DNA of 41,106 bases, taken from Acidobacteriaceae bacterium (GTDB lineage Bacteria > Acidobacteriota > Terriglobia > Terriglobales > Acidobacteriaceae). A model generated the notes under the pieces. The model had not been told where the DNA came from. It made no database searches and worked only from the letters and a program-made list of their open reading frames with translations. Made by a program: the position numbers and the translations under genes. The first letter of the stretch is position 1. Each line of letters opens with the position of its first letter. Below are positions 25,051 through 32,849 of this stretch, piece by piece. Location: assembly GCA_025361625.1 (NCBI GenBank), contig JANYKL010000003.1, positions 1-41,106 of the forward strand. The letters run 5' to 3'.

Positions 25051-25249
25051 TGATCGCGCCAAGAGATTTTGATTTATGCCACGCCGTCACGAAACGAAAT
25101 TTTTTCCCAGCCCTGATTTACTTCTATAAGTCCGACTTCATCCAGGAAATAAAAGCGGTAACTGCTCCAGCGCCAGTTCTCCGCTTGCGATACCATTCCG
25201 CGTTTCATCGGATTGTGGTGCATATAGCGAAGCTTTTCTAATCTTTTCT

Positions 25250-25277
25250 TTTCCGTCCGCACATTTCCGTCCGCACA
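25250..25277 (-). repeat. Exact 14-bp tandem duplication inside the RAYT gene
   Basis: On the plus strand TTTCCGTCCGCACA occurs twice without a gap (25250-25263 and 25264-25277). It shifts the transposase frame just before the tyrosine motif. The two copies are identical, so the event is recent. Confidence 0.9.
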
Positions 25278-25435
25278 GTGAAATCGTAAAAGCGTGTTTG
25301 CCAGAAAGATTTGGGCTCAAACGTTTCAAACAGTTCAGCCTGCCGCGCGGCCCGTCTCTTTTTCTTCGGCAACAATGCGCGAGCGGTGCGCTGCTTCACG
25401 ACTTGCATCACGGTTGACGGCGTGCCCACTTCGGG

Positions 25436-25457
25436 CTCGCTCATCACTCGCTCATCA
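25436..25457 (-). repeat. Exact 11-bp tandem duplication inside the RAYT gene
   Basis: On the plus strand CTCGCTCATCA occurs twice without a gap (25436-25446 and 25447-25457). On the coding strand the junction creates an in-frame TGA right after the HUH motif segment 'HLLMSE'. The copies are identical. Confidence 0.9.
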
Positions 25458-25596
25458 GAAGATGGATATGTTCGGGCATGATGACGTATCCCACGACAAC
25501 GAAGCGATAGCGCTTCCGGGTCTGTTCGAGAACGGAAAGGAAACGATCGCGGGCTCGAGCGAAGCGCAGCAGAGGCATCCTGCGGTAGCACGAGCA

Positions 25597-25937
25597 TGTG
25601 ATAAAGTGCAGATCGCCAGTTCCGTAGAAGCGATGCAGCCTGCGGGTCATCAAGCATTATGCTAGCAGCGGCATCGTAGTCCCACCCTTGCAAAAAGCGC
25701 AAGGATGGGGCACCCTCGTTCGGTTATGGGAATCGGCGAAACGCAGCCGGAGGGCTGGGCCACCCGCTTTGTGATAAAGTGCAGACCGCCAGTTCCGTAG
25801 AAGCGGTGAGCCTGCGGGTCATCAAGCATTATGCTGGCAGCGGCATCGTAGACCCACCCTTGCAAAAGCGCAAGGATGGGGCACCCTCGTTCGGTTATGG
25901 GAATTGACGAAACGCAGCCGGAAGGCTGGGCCACCCG
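25597..25937. repeat. Tandem pair of ~170-bp RAYT-end repeats with REP-like hairpins
   Basis: Copy A (25597-25766) and copy B (25770-25937) run in the same direction and are largely identical. Each begins TGTGATAAAGTGCAG, carries 'CATCAAGCATTATGCT', and contains the hairpin CCCACCCTTGC...GCAAGGATGGGG (A at 25681-25710, B at 25854-25880), then 'CACCCTCGTTCGGTTATGGG' and ends CCACCCG. Copy A includes the first codons of the RAYT gene; copy B is a partial tandem duplication of it. Open frames across these copies are repeats, not genes. Confidence 0.8.
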
Positions 25938-26063
25938 GCCGATTTCAATAGTTGCGGAATCGCGGCCCGTGGTTAGTGTAATGGCGATTTTTCGCCAGCG
26001 AACCGAGGGCCGCTACCATGCAAGAGGCTTGCGTGAGTAGTTCCAATAGAGTTGCTCGCAAAA

Positions 26064-26092
26064 AAAAGCCGCTGAATCGCTCAGCGGCTTTT
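26064..26092 (-). terminator. Rho-independent terminator of the SnoaL-like gene
   Basis: A perfect 12-bp stem (AAAAGCCGCTGA at 26064-26075 with TCAGCGGCTTTT at 26081-26092, 5-nt loop) is followed on the minus strand by a T tract (the A8 run at 26060-26067). It lies just past the stop at 26106. The T run on the other side makes it weakly bidirectional. Confidence 0.88.
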
Positions 26093-26105
26093 GAACTACC
26101 GAACG

Positions 26106-26597
26106 TCAGTCGCCGATTTTCTGGTCCGCCTGCGAACTGTGCGACGCAACCAACTTCCATGCGCCTTTCTCGTTGACCCACGTATCCGTCGTCAGGACGG
26201 TGCGTGTGCGATGTTCACCTTCGACCGTCATGTCGTAAGAATTCTTGTACCGCGCAATCGCCGTATGATCGCCGTACACGCTCACCTTGATGTCGCTAAT
26301 ATCCCGCTTGCTTGTCTTGTTTTTTGCGGGGTTGCCGGCCTGCTTTTGCAACTCCGAGTTGCTCTCCCAAGCTCCCCAACTGGTGCCCATCGTGTAGTCT
26401 GAGGCCTGGTGCGCTTTCATCCACTCCCCAGTTTGGCCTGCCACAGCGGCCTTTGCTGACTCCTTCTCCATCTTCGTAATGGAATCCTCAACACTCTTCG
26501 AATCCGCGCTCTTGGCCAGTACTGCAGGAGTCGCCATCGCCATGACCAATATCGCTGACAACACGCTTGCCGACCACTTACATTCATGATTCAACAT
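26106..26597 (-). CDS. Secreted SnoaL/DUF4440-like (NTF2-fold) protein
   Basis: This is a 163-residue protein with a signal peptide (positively charged start, hydrophobic 'VLSAILVMAMATPAVLA'). The mature part has the NTF2-fold pattern of DUF4440/SnoaL-like proteins: an N-terminal helix ('SVEDSITKMEKESAKAAVAG'), a strand/helix region with Trp residues ('SDYTMGTSWGAWES'), and the closing strands 'AIARYKNSYDMTVEGEHRTR' and 'TDTWVNEKGAWKLVASHSS'. No catalytic residues can be named. ATG 26597 is preceded by GGAGAG. The gene has its own terminator and is flanked by RAYT-end repeats on both sides, so it sits like cargo within the repeat cluster. Confidence 0.75.
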   Translation of the reverse strand: MLNHECKWSASVLSAILVMAMATPAVLAKSADSKSVEDSITKMEKESAKAAVAGQTGEWMKAHQASDYTMGTSWGAWESNSELQKQAGNPAKNKTSKRDISDIKVSVYGDHTAIARYKNSYDMTVEGEHRTRTVLTTDTWVNEKGAWKLVASHSSQADQKIGD

Positions 26598-26733
26598 TTT
26601 CTCTCCTCAGATTTGGGGTGAACAAGATTTGTACTTGATGCTGCCCGCGAACTGTAGCGGAAGTGTCTGAAAGAAGCAACTCGCCGCCTCCATGCCAGCC
26701 ACAAATATGACAGGGCTGGGCAAACCTTACATG

Positions 26734-26980
26734 GGGTCTGTTCGAGAACCGAAAGGAAACGATCGGGGGCTCGAGCGAAGCGAAGCAGAAGCATCCTGCG
26801 GATGCACGAGCATGTGATAAAGTGCAGGTCGCCAGTTCGGTAGAGCGATGCAACCTGCGGATCATCAAGCATTATGCCAGCAGCGGCATCGCAGGCCCAC
26901 CCTTGCAAAAAGCGCAAGGATGGGGCACCCTCGTTCGGTTATTAGGTCGGCGAAAACCAGGGGGAAGGCTCGGCCACCCG
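26734..26980 (-). repeat. Truncated RAYT copy (5' part plus end repeat)
   Basis: The sequence from GGGTCTGTTCGAG (26734) to CCACCCG (26980) matches 25528-25766: the first ~40 codons of the RAYT gene and the hairpin repeat. In one frame it reads 'GDLHFITCSCIRRMLLLRFA' and then runs off into unrelated sequence. A one-base loss (TTCTAC to TCTAC in the coding strand) also breaks the frame near the start. The hairpin is at about 26899-26927. It is a dead 5' fragment. Confidence 0.78.
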
Positions 26981-27030
26981 CCAGTGCCAGCTGATAAGTG
27001 CGGATGGAGAGAAGGGGTCCGGACGATCAA

Positions 27031-27591
27031 ATGAGAAATGTAATCTACGCAATCAACATTAGTTTAGATGGCAGCTGCGACCATACCAAATTTCACCCCG
27101 ATGACGAAATGCTTGAGTATTTTACGCAGCTCACGCGGAATGCTGACACATTCGTCTACGGACGCAAAACTTATCAATTGATGGTTCCTTATTGGCCCGA
27201 TGTGGCGAAAAACCCCGCCGAGCAGACAAAAGCAGATTACGAATTTGCCAAGGCATTTGACGCCATCAACAAAATTATTGTTTTCTCACATTCATTGGCC
27301 AGCACTGAAGGGAACAAAACGACAATTGTTCGTACGGGCCTTCACGACGAAGTACTTAAATTAAAACAAGAGCAAGGCAAAGATATTCTTACCGGCGGCG
27401 TAAGTATCCCTTCACAACTTGTAGAACTTGGTCTGATTGATGAATATCATTTTGTGGTTCACCCGATGGTTTTAGGAGAAGGAAGACACTTGTTCGAAGG
27501 TATTAACCTGCAAGAACAATTACGATTAAAACTGGTCGAGTCCAAGAGTTTTAAATCAGGAAGTGTTGCGCTTCGCTACTTGAAACAGTGA
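27031..27591 (+). CDS. Dihydrofolate-reductase-like protein (RibD C-terminal/DHFR superfamily)
   Basis: This is a 186-residue protein from ATG 27031 (an in-frame upstream ATG at 26998 lies close to the repeat and is less likely). It opens 'MRNVIYAINISLDG', has 'ADTFVYGRKTYQLMVPYWPD', 'NKIIVFSHSL', 'DILTGGVSIPSQLVELGLID' and 'HPMVLGEGRHLFEG', the order seen in the YwjB/YyaP/RibD-C group of small reductases. Folate reductase activity is not implied. Its codon use is clearly AT-richer than the neighbours (many AAA, TTA, ATT, GAA codons), and it lies just after a RAYT-end repeat; this suggests transfer from a lower-GC donor such as a Bacteroidota. Confidence 0.8.
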   Translation: MRNVIYAINISLDGSCDHTKFHPDDEMLEYFTQLTRNADTFVYGRKTYQLMVPYWPDVAKNPAEQTKADYEFAKAFDAINKIIVFSHSLASTEGNKTTIVRTGLHDEVLKLKQEQGKDILTGGVSIPSQLVELGLIDEYHFVVHPMVLGEGRHLFEGINLQEQLRLKLVESKSFKSGSVALRYLKQ

Positions 27592-27855
27592 CAGGAAAAC
27601 TGGGGGCGCCCGCCCCGGCGACTCGTTGCAAAAAAGCCCTGCAAGCCTACGAATAGATCCTCGGCGCCTCGTGTCCAAGCTTCTGCACGTACTCAACGTA
27701 TGACCTTTGGATAAAAAGGGGGGCCGTGGGGGGCGAGACCCCCGAGCTAGCCTATGAATATGTTTCTGAGGAGCAACTGCCAAACAAGGAATAGATTTTG
27801 ATGCGGTCGCCTAAAGACTAGCTCAGGGCGAAGACACCAGGACAATGACAAGATC

Positions 27856-29018
27856 TCATAGCCCGCCGATGCCGACATAACCTCCGTCATATAAGGGCAG
27901 ACTTGCTTCGACGAGCGTCCCCGGCTCGGCTCTTGACAGCTTCAACTCACCCTGGAGTTGAGTCATTCTCTCCTTCATGCTGCTAATGCCGACACCTGCA
28001 ACGGATGCCATGGGGCTAATACCTTTTCCAAAATCGCGGATTCGAATAGTTACTCGGTCCTGCCCTAAAGTGATATCGATTCGGGCGTCGTCGCTACCGG
28101 AATGGCGGTAGGTGTTCGTCAGGGCCTCCTGAATAATACGGAAAATCGCGGTTTCGCGGTCGCGGGTTAGACGGGGAAAATGGATGGCTTGTACTCAAAT
28201 GTGATTCGTAGTTCGCTCCGCTTTCTAAGACCGTCAAAATACCAAAGCAGAGCCGGGATGAGGCCGGTTTCGTCGAGCAAAGGGGGATGGAGCAGGTATG
28301 ACAGATTTCTCACCTTGGACAACGCCTGGTCGCTCATCTGGATGGCGGTGGCCAACCGTTTATCGTCTAGTACGTCGAGCTCCATTTTGAGGGCCACGAG
28401 TAGCTGACCGAATTCGTCATGGAGTGAGCGCGAGAGCCGGCGACGTTCTTCATCTTGCACGTGCAGCAACTCGCCTGAAAGTTTCTGCAATTCCAAAGTT
28501 CGCAATTCCACCTGGCGCTGGGTTTCGACGAGTTGGACGATGCGGCTTCGCAGCTCCCTATTGAGCGCACGGTTTCGTTCTTCCAAATCCCGCCGCTCGG
28601 TTAAGTCGCGGGTGACCTTTGAGAATCCGAGCAAGGCACCCTCTTTATCGCGGAGGGCGGTGATGACGACGTGAGCCCAAAAGGTGGAGCCGTCCTTTCT
28701 GACCCGCAGTCCTTCGTCGGAATATCGCCCCTCTTTCTCTGCAATTTCGAGTTCACGGTCGGGCCATTTGCTCTCGATCGCGTCTTGGGGATAGAAGCAC
28801 GAAAAGTGCTTGCCGATAATTTCGTCCCCGTTGTAGCCCTTAATTCTGTGCGCGCCCTGGTTCCAGCTCACGACCCTTCCCTCTGGAGAGAGCATGAAGA
28901 TGGCATAATCCTTAACGCTTTCCACCAGTTGACGGAAAGTCTCATCGTTCTGCTGACGGGTAGCTGGATTCTTCCGGCTATCGGGTGAACTCGGGGACAC
29001 CTGATTTTGCTGCGGCAC
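27856..29018 (-). pseudogene. PAS-domain sensor histidine kinase with a single frameshift
   Basis: The start is GTG 29018, with GGAGG 8 nt upstream. The first frame gives 283 residues: a PAS domain (about 25-145, 'DYAIFMLSPEGRVVSWNQGA', 'GKHFSCFYPQDA'), a coiled coil (145-187) and a HisKA_3 dimerisation domain with phospho-acceptor H200 in 'RRRLSRSLHDEFGQLL'. It stops at TAA 28167. Reading on in the -1 frame from the T3C4 run (28173-28179) yields an intact ATPase domain: 'ETAIFRIIQEALTNTYRHSG' (N box), 'RIRDFGKGIS', 'GVGISSMKERMTQLQGEL', ending at 27856. So one base is missing (or -1 slippage occurs) at a GGGGAAAA run on the plus strand. Without that the kinase lacks its ATP site. It probably partnered with the two receiver genes upstream. 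Confidence 0.82.
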
Positions 29019-29402
29019 TTTTGAAGCCTCCGATAAAAAAACGCGTTGCGTTTTCTATTCTAAAGCCAGCGCGGACTATTGATAAAAGAACCTTCGTTCT
29101 GGGGGATTGTTTTTTCGTTCAGCTGCGTTTTAGCCGATTGCGGTCGGCAAAGACCACCGTGCTCGCATGGAATTTGTGGCGTTTAGGCAGACTGGGTTGG
29201 CCTGCGGCATCGGCCGTCTGGGCATTGCGGGGCGGGCGGTGGTGGAGGAGGTGGGCACCCAGTGAACGGCCCCTCCTAACTTCGCACCCTCGTCCGCCTC
29301 AAGGTGTAGCAAAATCCTCACAGTGGAAAAACGGATTCGACCGCGGACACCTAAGTCGGCGCCACTCCAAGACAGATGTTTTTAGGCGCTTGGTTGGCGA
29401 GT
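29019..29402. other. Intergenic stretch between receiver gene and kinase, no gene seen
   Basis: About 380 nt separate the upstream receiver gene from the kinase. Short frames on both strands lack coding character, ribosome-binding sites and recognisable motifs. The only clear signal is the kinase ribosome-binding site next to 29018. It may hold the kinase promoter. Confidence 0.5.
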
Positions 29403-29822
29403 TCAGGGCCTACCCAGGTCGGCCTTCGCGTTCTTAGCGAGTTGAACTTGATAAGCGTGATTTTCTATTTTTAGTCGGCGACACTGCAGTGCGCGACGAA
29501 CAGCAATTACCAACAAGGAGACGTCAAAAGGTTTGAGTATGTAATCGTAGGCGCCCTCTCGATAAGCCGCCGCAATCACTGCATCATCGTAGGTTCCAGT
29601 CACCATCACGAAGGGCATGTCTGGCAATCGATTTTTTGTGCGCTCGAGCAGAACCATTCCATCTCCGCCGGGCATATATAGTTCCGAGGTCAGAAGGTCA
29701 AATTCTTCACCCGACTCGAGGATGGCTAACGCTTCGATCCCTCCGCCGGCTGTCCGGCATTGGTAACCCGCCGAGGTCAGCACTGAGGAAAATATATCGC
29801 GGAGTCCCTCGTCGCCATCCAC
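29403..29822 (-). CDS. Degenerate response-regulator receiver protein (phospho-Asp to Glu)
   Basis: This 139-residue frame is a lone CheY-like receiver domain with no output domain. It has 'VDGDEGLRDIFSSVLTSAGY' (acidic pocket D-x-D-E instead of DD), 'LPDMPFVMVTGTYDDAVI' (Thr switch), 'GAYDYILKPFDV' (Lys) and a short helical tail. The phospho-acceptor position reads 'DLLTSELYMPGGDG', where Glu replaces the normal Asp; such a change can mimic the phosphorylated state. The first codon available is GTG 29822, which clips the first beta-strand. The expected 'ERILIVDGDE' is encoded just upstream in the same frame without a start codon, and a possible GTG start for it is one base out of frame. It may therefore be a damaged gene. 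It is a paralogue of the neighbour at 29825-30222. Confidence 0.65.
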   Translation of the reverse strand: MDGDEGLRDIFSSVLTSAGYQCRTAGGGIEALAILESGEEFDLLTSELYMPGGDGMVLLERTKNRLPDMPFVMVTGTYDDAVIAAAYREGAYDYILKPFDVSLLVIAVRRALQCRRLKIENHAYQVQLAKNAKADLGRP

Positions 29823-29824
29823 GA

Positions 29825-30222
29825 TCAGGATGCGCTCTCGACGGTTTCACCCTGAGCAGCGACGGCGCCATCGAAGAGCCTCGCTTGATAGGCGCGATTC
29901 TCCAACTTCAGACGACGATACTCCAGTGCACGACGAGCGGCGGCCACTAACCATTCCGAGGTGAATGGTTTCGATACGTAGTCATAAGCACCATCTCTAT
30001 AGGCTTTTACAATCAGCGACCCATCATGCACGGCCGTCTCCATCACGAAGGGCATGTCTGGAAAGCGATCCTTCGTGCGCTCAAGCAGAACAAAGCCATC
30101 CATCTCTGGCATTATTAGATTAGAGATCAAAAGCGCAAATTCTTCGCCACGGAGTTAAGAATGGAGGAAATGATCTCACACAAAGTTTCGTCGTCATCCA
30201 CTACAAGAATGCGCTCTTTCAT
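29825..30222 (-). pseudogene. Receiver-domain gene with internal deletion and frameshift (phospho-Asp to Asn)
   Basis: ATG 30222 begins 'MKERILVVDDDETLCEIISSI' and then 'LNSVAKNLRF' followed by a stop. In the next frame the domain resumes at 'GEEFALLISNLIMPEMDG' and continues to TGA 29825 with 'DMPFVMETAVHDGSLIVKAY', 'GAYDYVSKPF'. Compared with its neighbour about 20 residues (near 60 nt) between 'ILNS' and 'GEEF' are missing, and the frame changes there. The phospho-acceptor is Asn ('LLISNLIMP') instead of Asp, which cannot be phosphorylated. The acid pocket DDDE is intact. So this copy is dead as a phosphorylated receiver on two counts. Its stop lies 2 nt before the GTG of the downstream paralogue. 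Confidence 0.75.
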
Positions 30223-30344
30223 ATAGACATAGACTCCGAGTGATCGTGGTCAAACCGGTTTCCTTCTCTAGTGCATCGAGTGATGTCGTTCGCAAAATGT
30301 TCGTGCAGGAGTTAGCTCGGCATCTCTCTGGCTGTACTGAAATC
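30223..30344. other. Short intergenic stretch upstream of the receiver genes
   Basis: This is the upstream region of the minus-strand receiver/kinase cluster. No gene is visible; it ends at the inverted-repeat element that starts at 30345. It probably held the promoter of the two-component genes. Confidence 0.4.
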
Positions 30345-30515
30345 CGGGACAGACGGGACGGCCCCCATTTCTTTCCTGTTACTCGACCAAATTAGGCAAA
30401 CTGGAACAAGCGGGAGATTCTTCATCACTTCGCAGCACCTGCCGCCAATAAAATGGAGGCAAATCGTAATCCAATTTCTACGAAAAATATGGGGATCGTC
30501 CCGTCTGTCCCCGCA
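30345..30515. mobile_element. MITE-like element with 15-bp perfect inverted repeats
   Basis: GGGACAGACGGGACG (30347-30361) and its exact reverse complement CGTCCCGTCTGTCCC (30497-30511) bound a ~170-bp segment. The match continues imperfectly inward (GGCCCCCATTT against GATCCCCATATTT). The interior has no coding sequence. The left part, including GACCAAATT, is related to 21362-21413. The layout is that of a small non-autonomous element. Sequences with GGGGACAGAC motifs often accompany RAYT genes (recalled, not searched). No target-site duplication was found. Confidence 0.6.
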
Positions 30516-30536
30516 TTTACCATCCGGCTGCGTCGT

Positions 30537-30686
30537 CAGTTCCGTAGAAGCGATGCAGCCTGCGGGTCATCAAGCATTATGCTAGCAGCCGCATCGTAGG
30601 CCCACCCTTGCAAAAAGCGCAAGGATGGGGCACCCTCGTTCGGTTATGGAAATCGACGAAACGGAGCCGGAAGGCTGGACCACCCC
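30537..30686. repeat. Solo RAYT-end repeat (copy D)
   Basis: This ~150-bp copy runs in the same orientation as copies A and B, from CAGTTCCGTAGAAGCGATGC to CCACCCC. It contains the hairpin CCCACCCTTGCAAAAAGCGC with AAGGATGGGG (30601-30632). It differs from copy A at only a handful of positions. No transposase codons remain beyond the first few. It lies 36 nt upstream of the permease pseudogene. Confidence 0.78.
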
Positions 30687-30722
30687 CCACAGCTCCGCTG
30701 TCGCATATCGGTGACGTAGGCA

Positions 30723-32125
30723 ATGCCTCCTCCATCTACACACCCTTTCGTACGTCCCAAAGGGCACCTGCTGCGCATTCTGGGCGTCGGCTTTGGGATT
30801 GCGGTCATTGTCGGCGGCGCTATAGGATCCGGCATCCTTCGCACGCCGGGATTAGTTGCGGCCGAATTGGGAGGCCCCCGACTCATCATTGCAGTCTGGT
30901 TAGTGGGGGGGATATATGCCTTTTGCTGCACTCTCTCCGTCATCGAACTTGGGACCATGCTTCCGCGCGCGGGGGGATGGTATGTGTATTCTCGTCGTGC
31001 ATTCGGGGACTATGCTGGATTCTTAGTGGGCTGCATCGATTGGATCGCCCAACCTGTAGCGATCGCCTACCTTGCAGTTGCGTTTGCTGACTTCACAGCT
31101 GAGCTTCAACCCTCATTGCATGGTTACGTCAAGCTGGTGTCCGTCGCGAGCGTAGTTGTTCTCTCTCTACTGAACTGGCTTGGACTTCGTACGGGCAGTC
31201 GAATACAAGAACTTACTAGTTTGATCAAAGCTCTCGCCCTGATCGCCTTTGTTGTGGCGTGCTTCGTGATCTCCCCTCATGGCGTCCGCGACGGGGCTTT
31301 GGCTGTGAGCCATGCGGCCCCCAGGGGAGGCCTTCTGTTGAGTGTGCTTTTGGCCTTGCAGGCAGTGGTCGTCACCTACGACGGATGGTATTTTGCTATT
31401 TATTTCACGGAGGAAGATAACGATCCAGCGAGAAACCTGCCACGATCATCCATTGTTGGAGTCTTGGCTTGCATCGCTGTATACGTTCTTTTGAACACAG
31501 CCCTGCTCCACGTCTTGCCAATGAACAAACTGGCAGGTTCCGAGGTACCCGCGCCGACGCAGCGATGGGGATCTTTGGTGGCCGCGGTAAACAGTTCATT
31601 TTGGTTCTCGCGATGGTGACGGTGCTTAGCGCTCTCAATGCCACAGTACTGTTGTCGTGCCGCATTCTTTTCGGTATGGGTCGTGACGGCTGGTTGCCGC
31701 GCTGGCTGGCATCCGTCAACTCAGGCGGGACCCCGAGTGCCGCGTTGCTTGTGGTTTCGCTTGTTTCGATCGTGCTAATCCTTAGCGGCGGTTATGAAAC
31801 GCTCATCGGGGTCGCCTCATTCCTGGTCGTAGTCCTGTATTTGTCAGGATTTTGCGCCTTGTTTGCGCTGAGAATACGAGAACCGAACCTTCCCAGGCCT
31901 TTCAAGGCTTGGGGCTATCCGTGGACAAATTTGGGTGTTCTGCTCGCATCGGCTGCGTTTCTGGTTGCGACCATTGTCGGCGACCTCAAGGACGCCCTTT
32001 TCACACTCGTCCTGATCGCGCTCAGCTATCCAGCCTACCTTTTCGTAGCCAAGAAAAAACGTCTTCTGGCAAGCACAAGCGATGCCATCACCGCTTCACC
32101 CGAATGGCGGGCTCACCGGAAGTAA
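30723..32125 (+). pseudogene. APC-superfamily amino acid permease with one-base frameshift
   Basis: ATG 30723 opens a frame with the APC signature 'VIVGGAIGSGILRTPGLVA', 'FCCTLSVIELGTMLPRAGG', and many membrane segments, reaching 'LLHVLPMNKLAGSEVPA' before going out of frame and stopping at 31619. The second frame continues directly ('DAAMGIFGGRGKQFILVLAM') with the rest of the transporter ('TVLLSCRILFGMGRDGWLPR', 'PRPFKAWGYPWTNLGVLLAS') to 32125. Loss of one G near 31551-31556 (a likely GCGGCCGAC now reads GCGCCGAC) explains the break. A functional protein would be about 466 residues with 12 membrane helices. Related to the LAT/YfnA-type transporters; substrate unknown. Confidence 0.8.
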
Positions 32126-32849
32126 CTGTTGGTCCACCAAGCATCGGCAGCAAATTGGTTTACAGTGCGAAACATCTCAAGACAGCTCAAAGTTCGCCTG
32201 TAGCATTTTCCCCTCGCTGCGTATTACCCCCTAATCGCTTTGACCATTCTTTCTTAGCGCCTGTAAGGTCAAAACATCGGTGTGCGAAATTCGAGAGTGG
32301 CGCACCTTAGGACCTCTTCCGGGAGCGCTGGGACACACAAAGAAGGCCGGCTCTACCCAGTCGAAGTAGCAATCGGGCTCATCATCATCGGCCCATGCTA
32401 ATTCAAAGAACCTTCTGCGATCCGATGGATTGGGAGAGACTAAAGCTGGCAGCAAACAATTACTCGATTTGCCGGCGGCAACAGCTATCGCAACGTTACG
32501 ACGTCCCAGTAGAAAAGGTTGGCGCCAATGCAATGCAAACGTCAATCGCATTTTGTGCATTTGCGCAAAAGTGACGGTTGATTTCCAAGGACAAGAATCC
32601 GAGTGCCGGCGTTTCGCCCGGAATGAAACTGTACCTCTTCACGAGAAGCCTGTCTTCTGCTGTGTTTGCTACAGTGAGCGAGCGACGATATTCGGGGTGT
32701 AAAATTGGGGTTTCGGCTCATGCGCATCTTCTTTATTTATGATCTGCATCGCGATGTAATTCTGGGCCATGGTGCAACTGTATCCATTTGCGGCTCGGGT
32801 CATCTAAGCTGGTGACGATTGGAAACGGAATTTCTGCCAGGAGAGATTG
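32126..32849. other. Gene-poor stretch upstream of the pentose-phosphate operon
   Basis: No recognisable gene lies in these ~720 nt. A minus-strand frame of 109 codons (32231-32560) and a plus-strand frame of 90 codons (32430-32702) overlap each other and show no known motif, so neither is called. It marks the right edge of the accessory region and should contain the tkt promoter. At 32707 a TTTCGG-rich stretch precedes the tkt ribosome-binding site, but I cannot place -35/-10 boxes with confidence. Confidence 0.5.

Larger units (their letters stand above)
25074..25653 (-). pseudogene. REP-associated tyrosine transposase (RAYT, Y1 family), broken by two microduplications
   Basis: Read on the minus strand from ATG 25653 the protein opens 'MTRRLHRFYGTGDLHFITCS' and reaches the HUH motif in 'MPEHIHLLMSE', then stops. 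It resumes in another frame ('PEVGTPSTVMQVVKQRTARA', 'FWQTRFYDFTVRTE') and again in a third ('KKRLEKLRYMHHNPMKRGMV', 'WRWSSYRFYF'), ending at 25074. The Tyr in 'LRYMHHNP' is the expected nucleophile. Each break coincides with an exact tandem duplication: 11 bp at 25436-25457 and 14 bp at 25250-25277. Removing one copy of each leaves 555 nt, exactly 185 codons, with all RAYT motifs in one frame. As it stands it is inactive. RAYTs mobilise REP palindromes as single strands; REP-like ends flank this gene on both sides. Confidence 0.85.

Noticed and set aside
25662-26980. Several open frames across the repeat copies (for example 25662-25934 and 26591-26917)
   Set aside because: They are read-through of the RAYT-end repeats; their similarity to each other reflects the DNA repeat, not protein function.
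28173-28179. Programmed -1 frameshift as the normal way to make the kinase
   Set aside because: The site fits the formal pattern, but neighbouring genes carry similar one-base lesions, so a deletion is the simpler explanation; kept only as a finding to check.
28985-29437. 150-codon plus-strand frame between kinase and receiver genes
   Set aside because: Overlaps the starts of real genes on the other strand, has a Trp/Arg-rich unlikely composition and no known motif.
32231-32560. 109-codon minus-strand frame upstream of tkt
   Set aside because: No recognisable domain or ribosome-binding site and overlapped by another frame; I could not support it as a gene.
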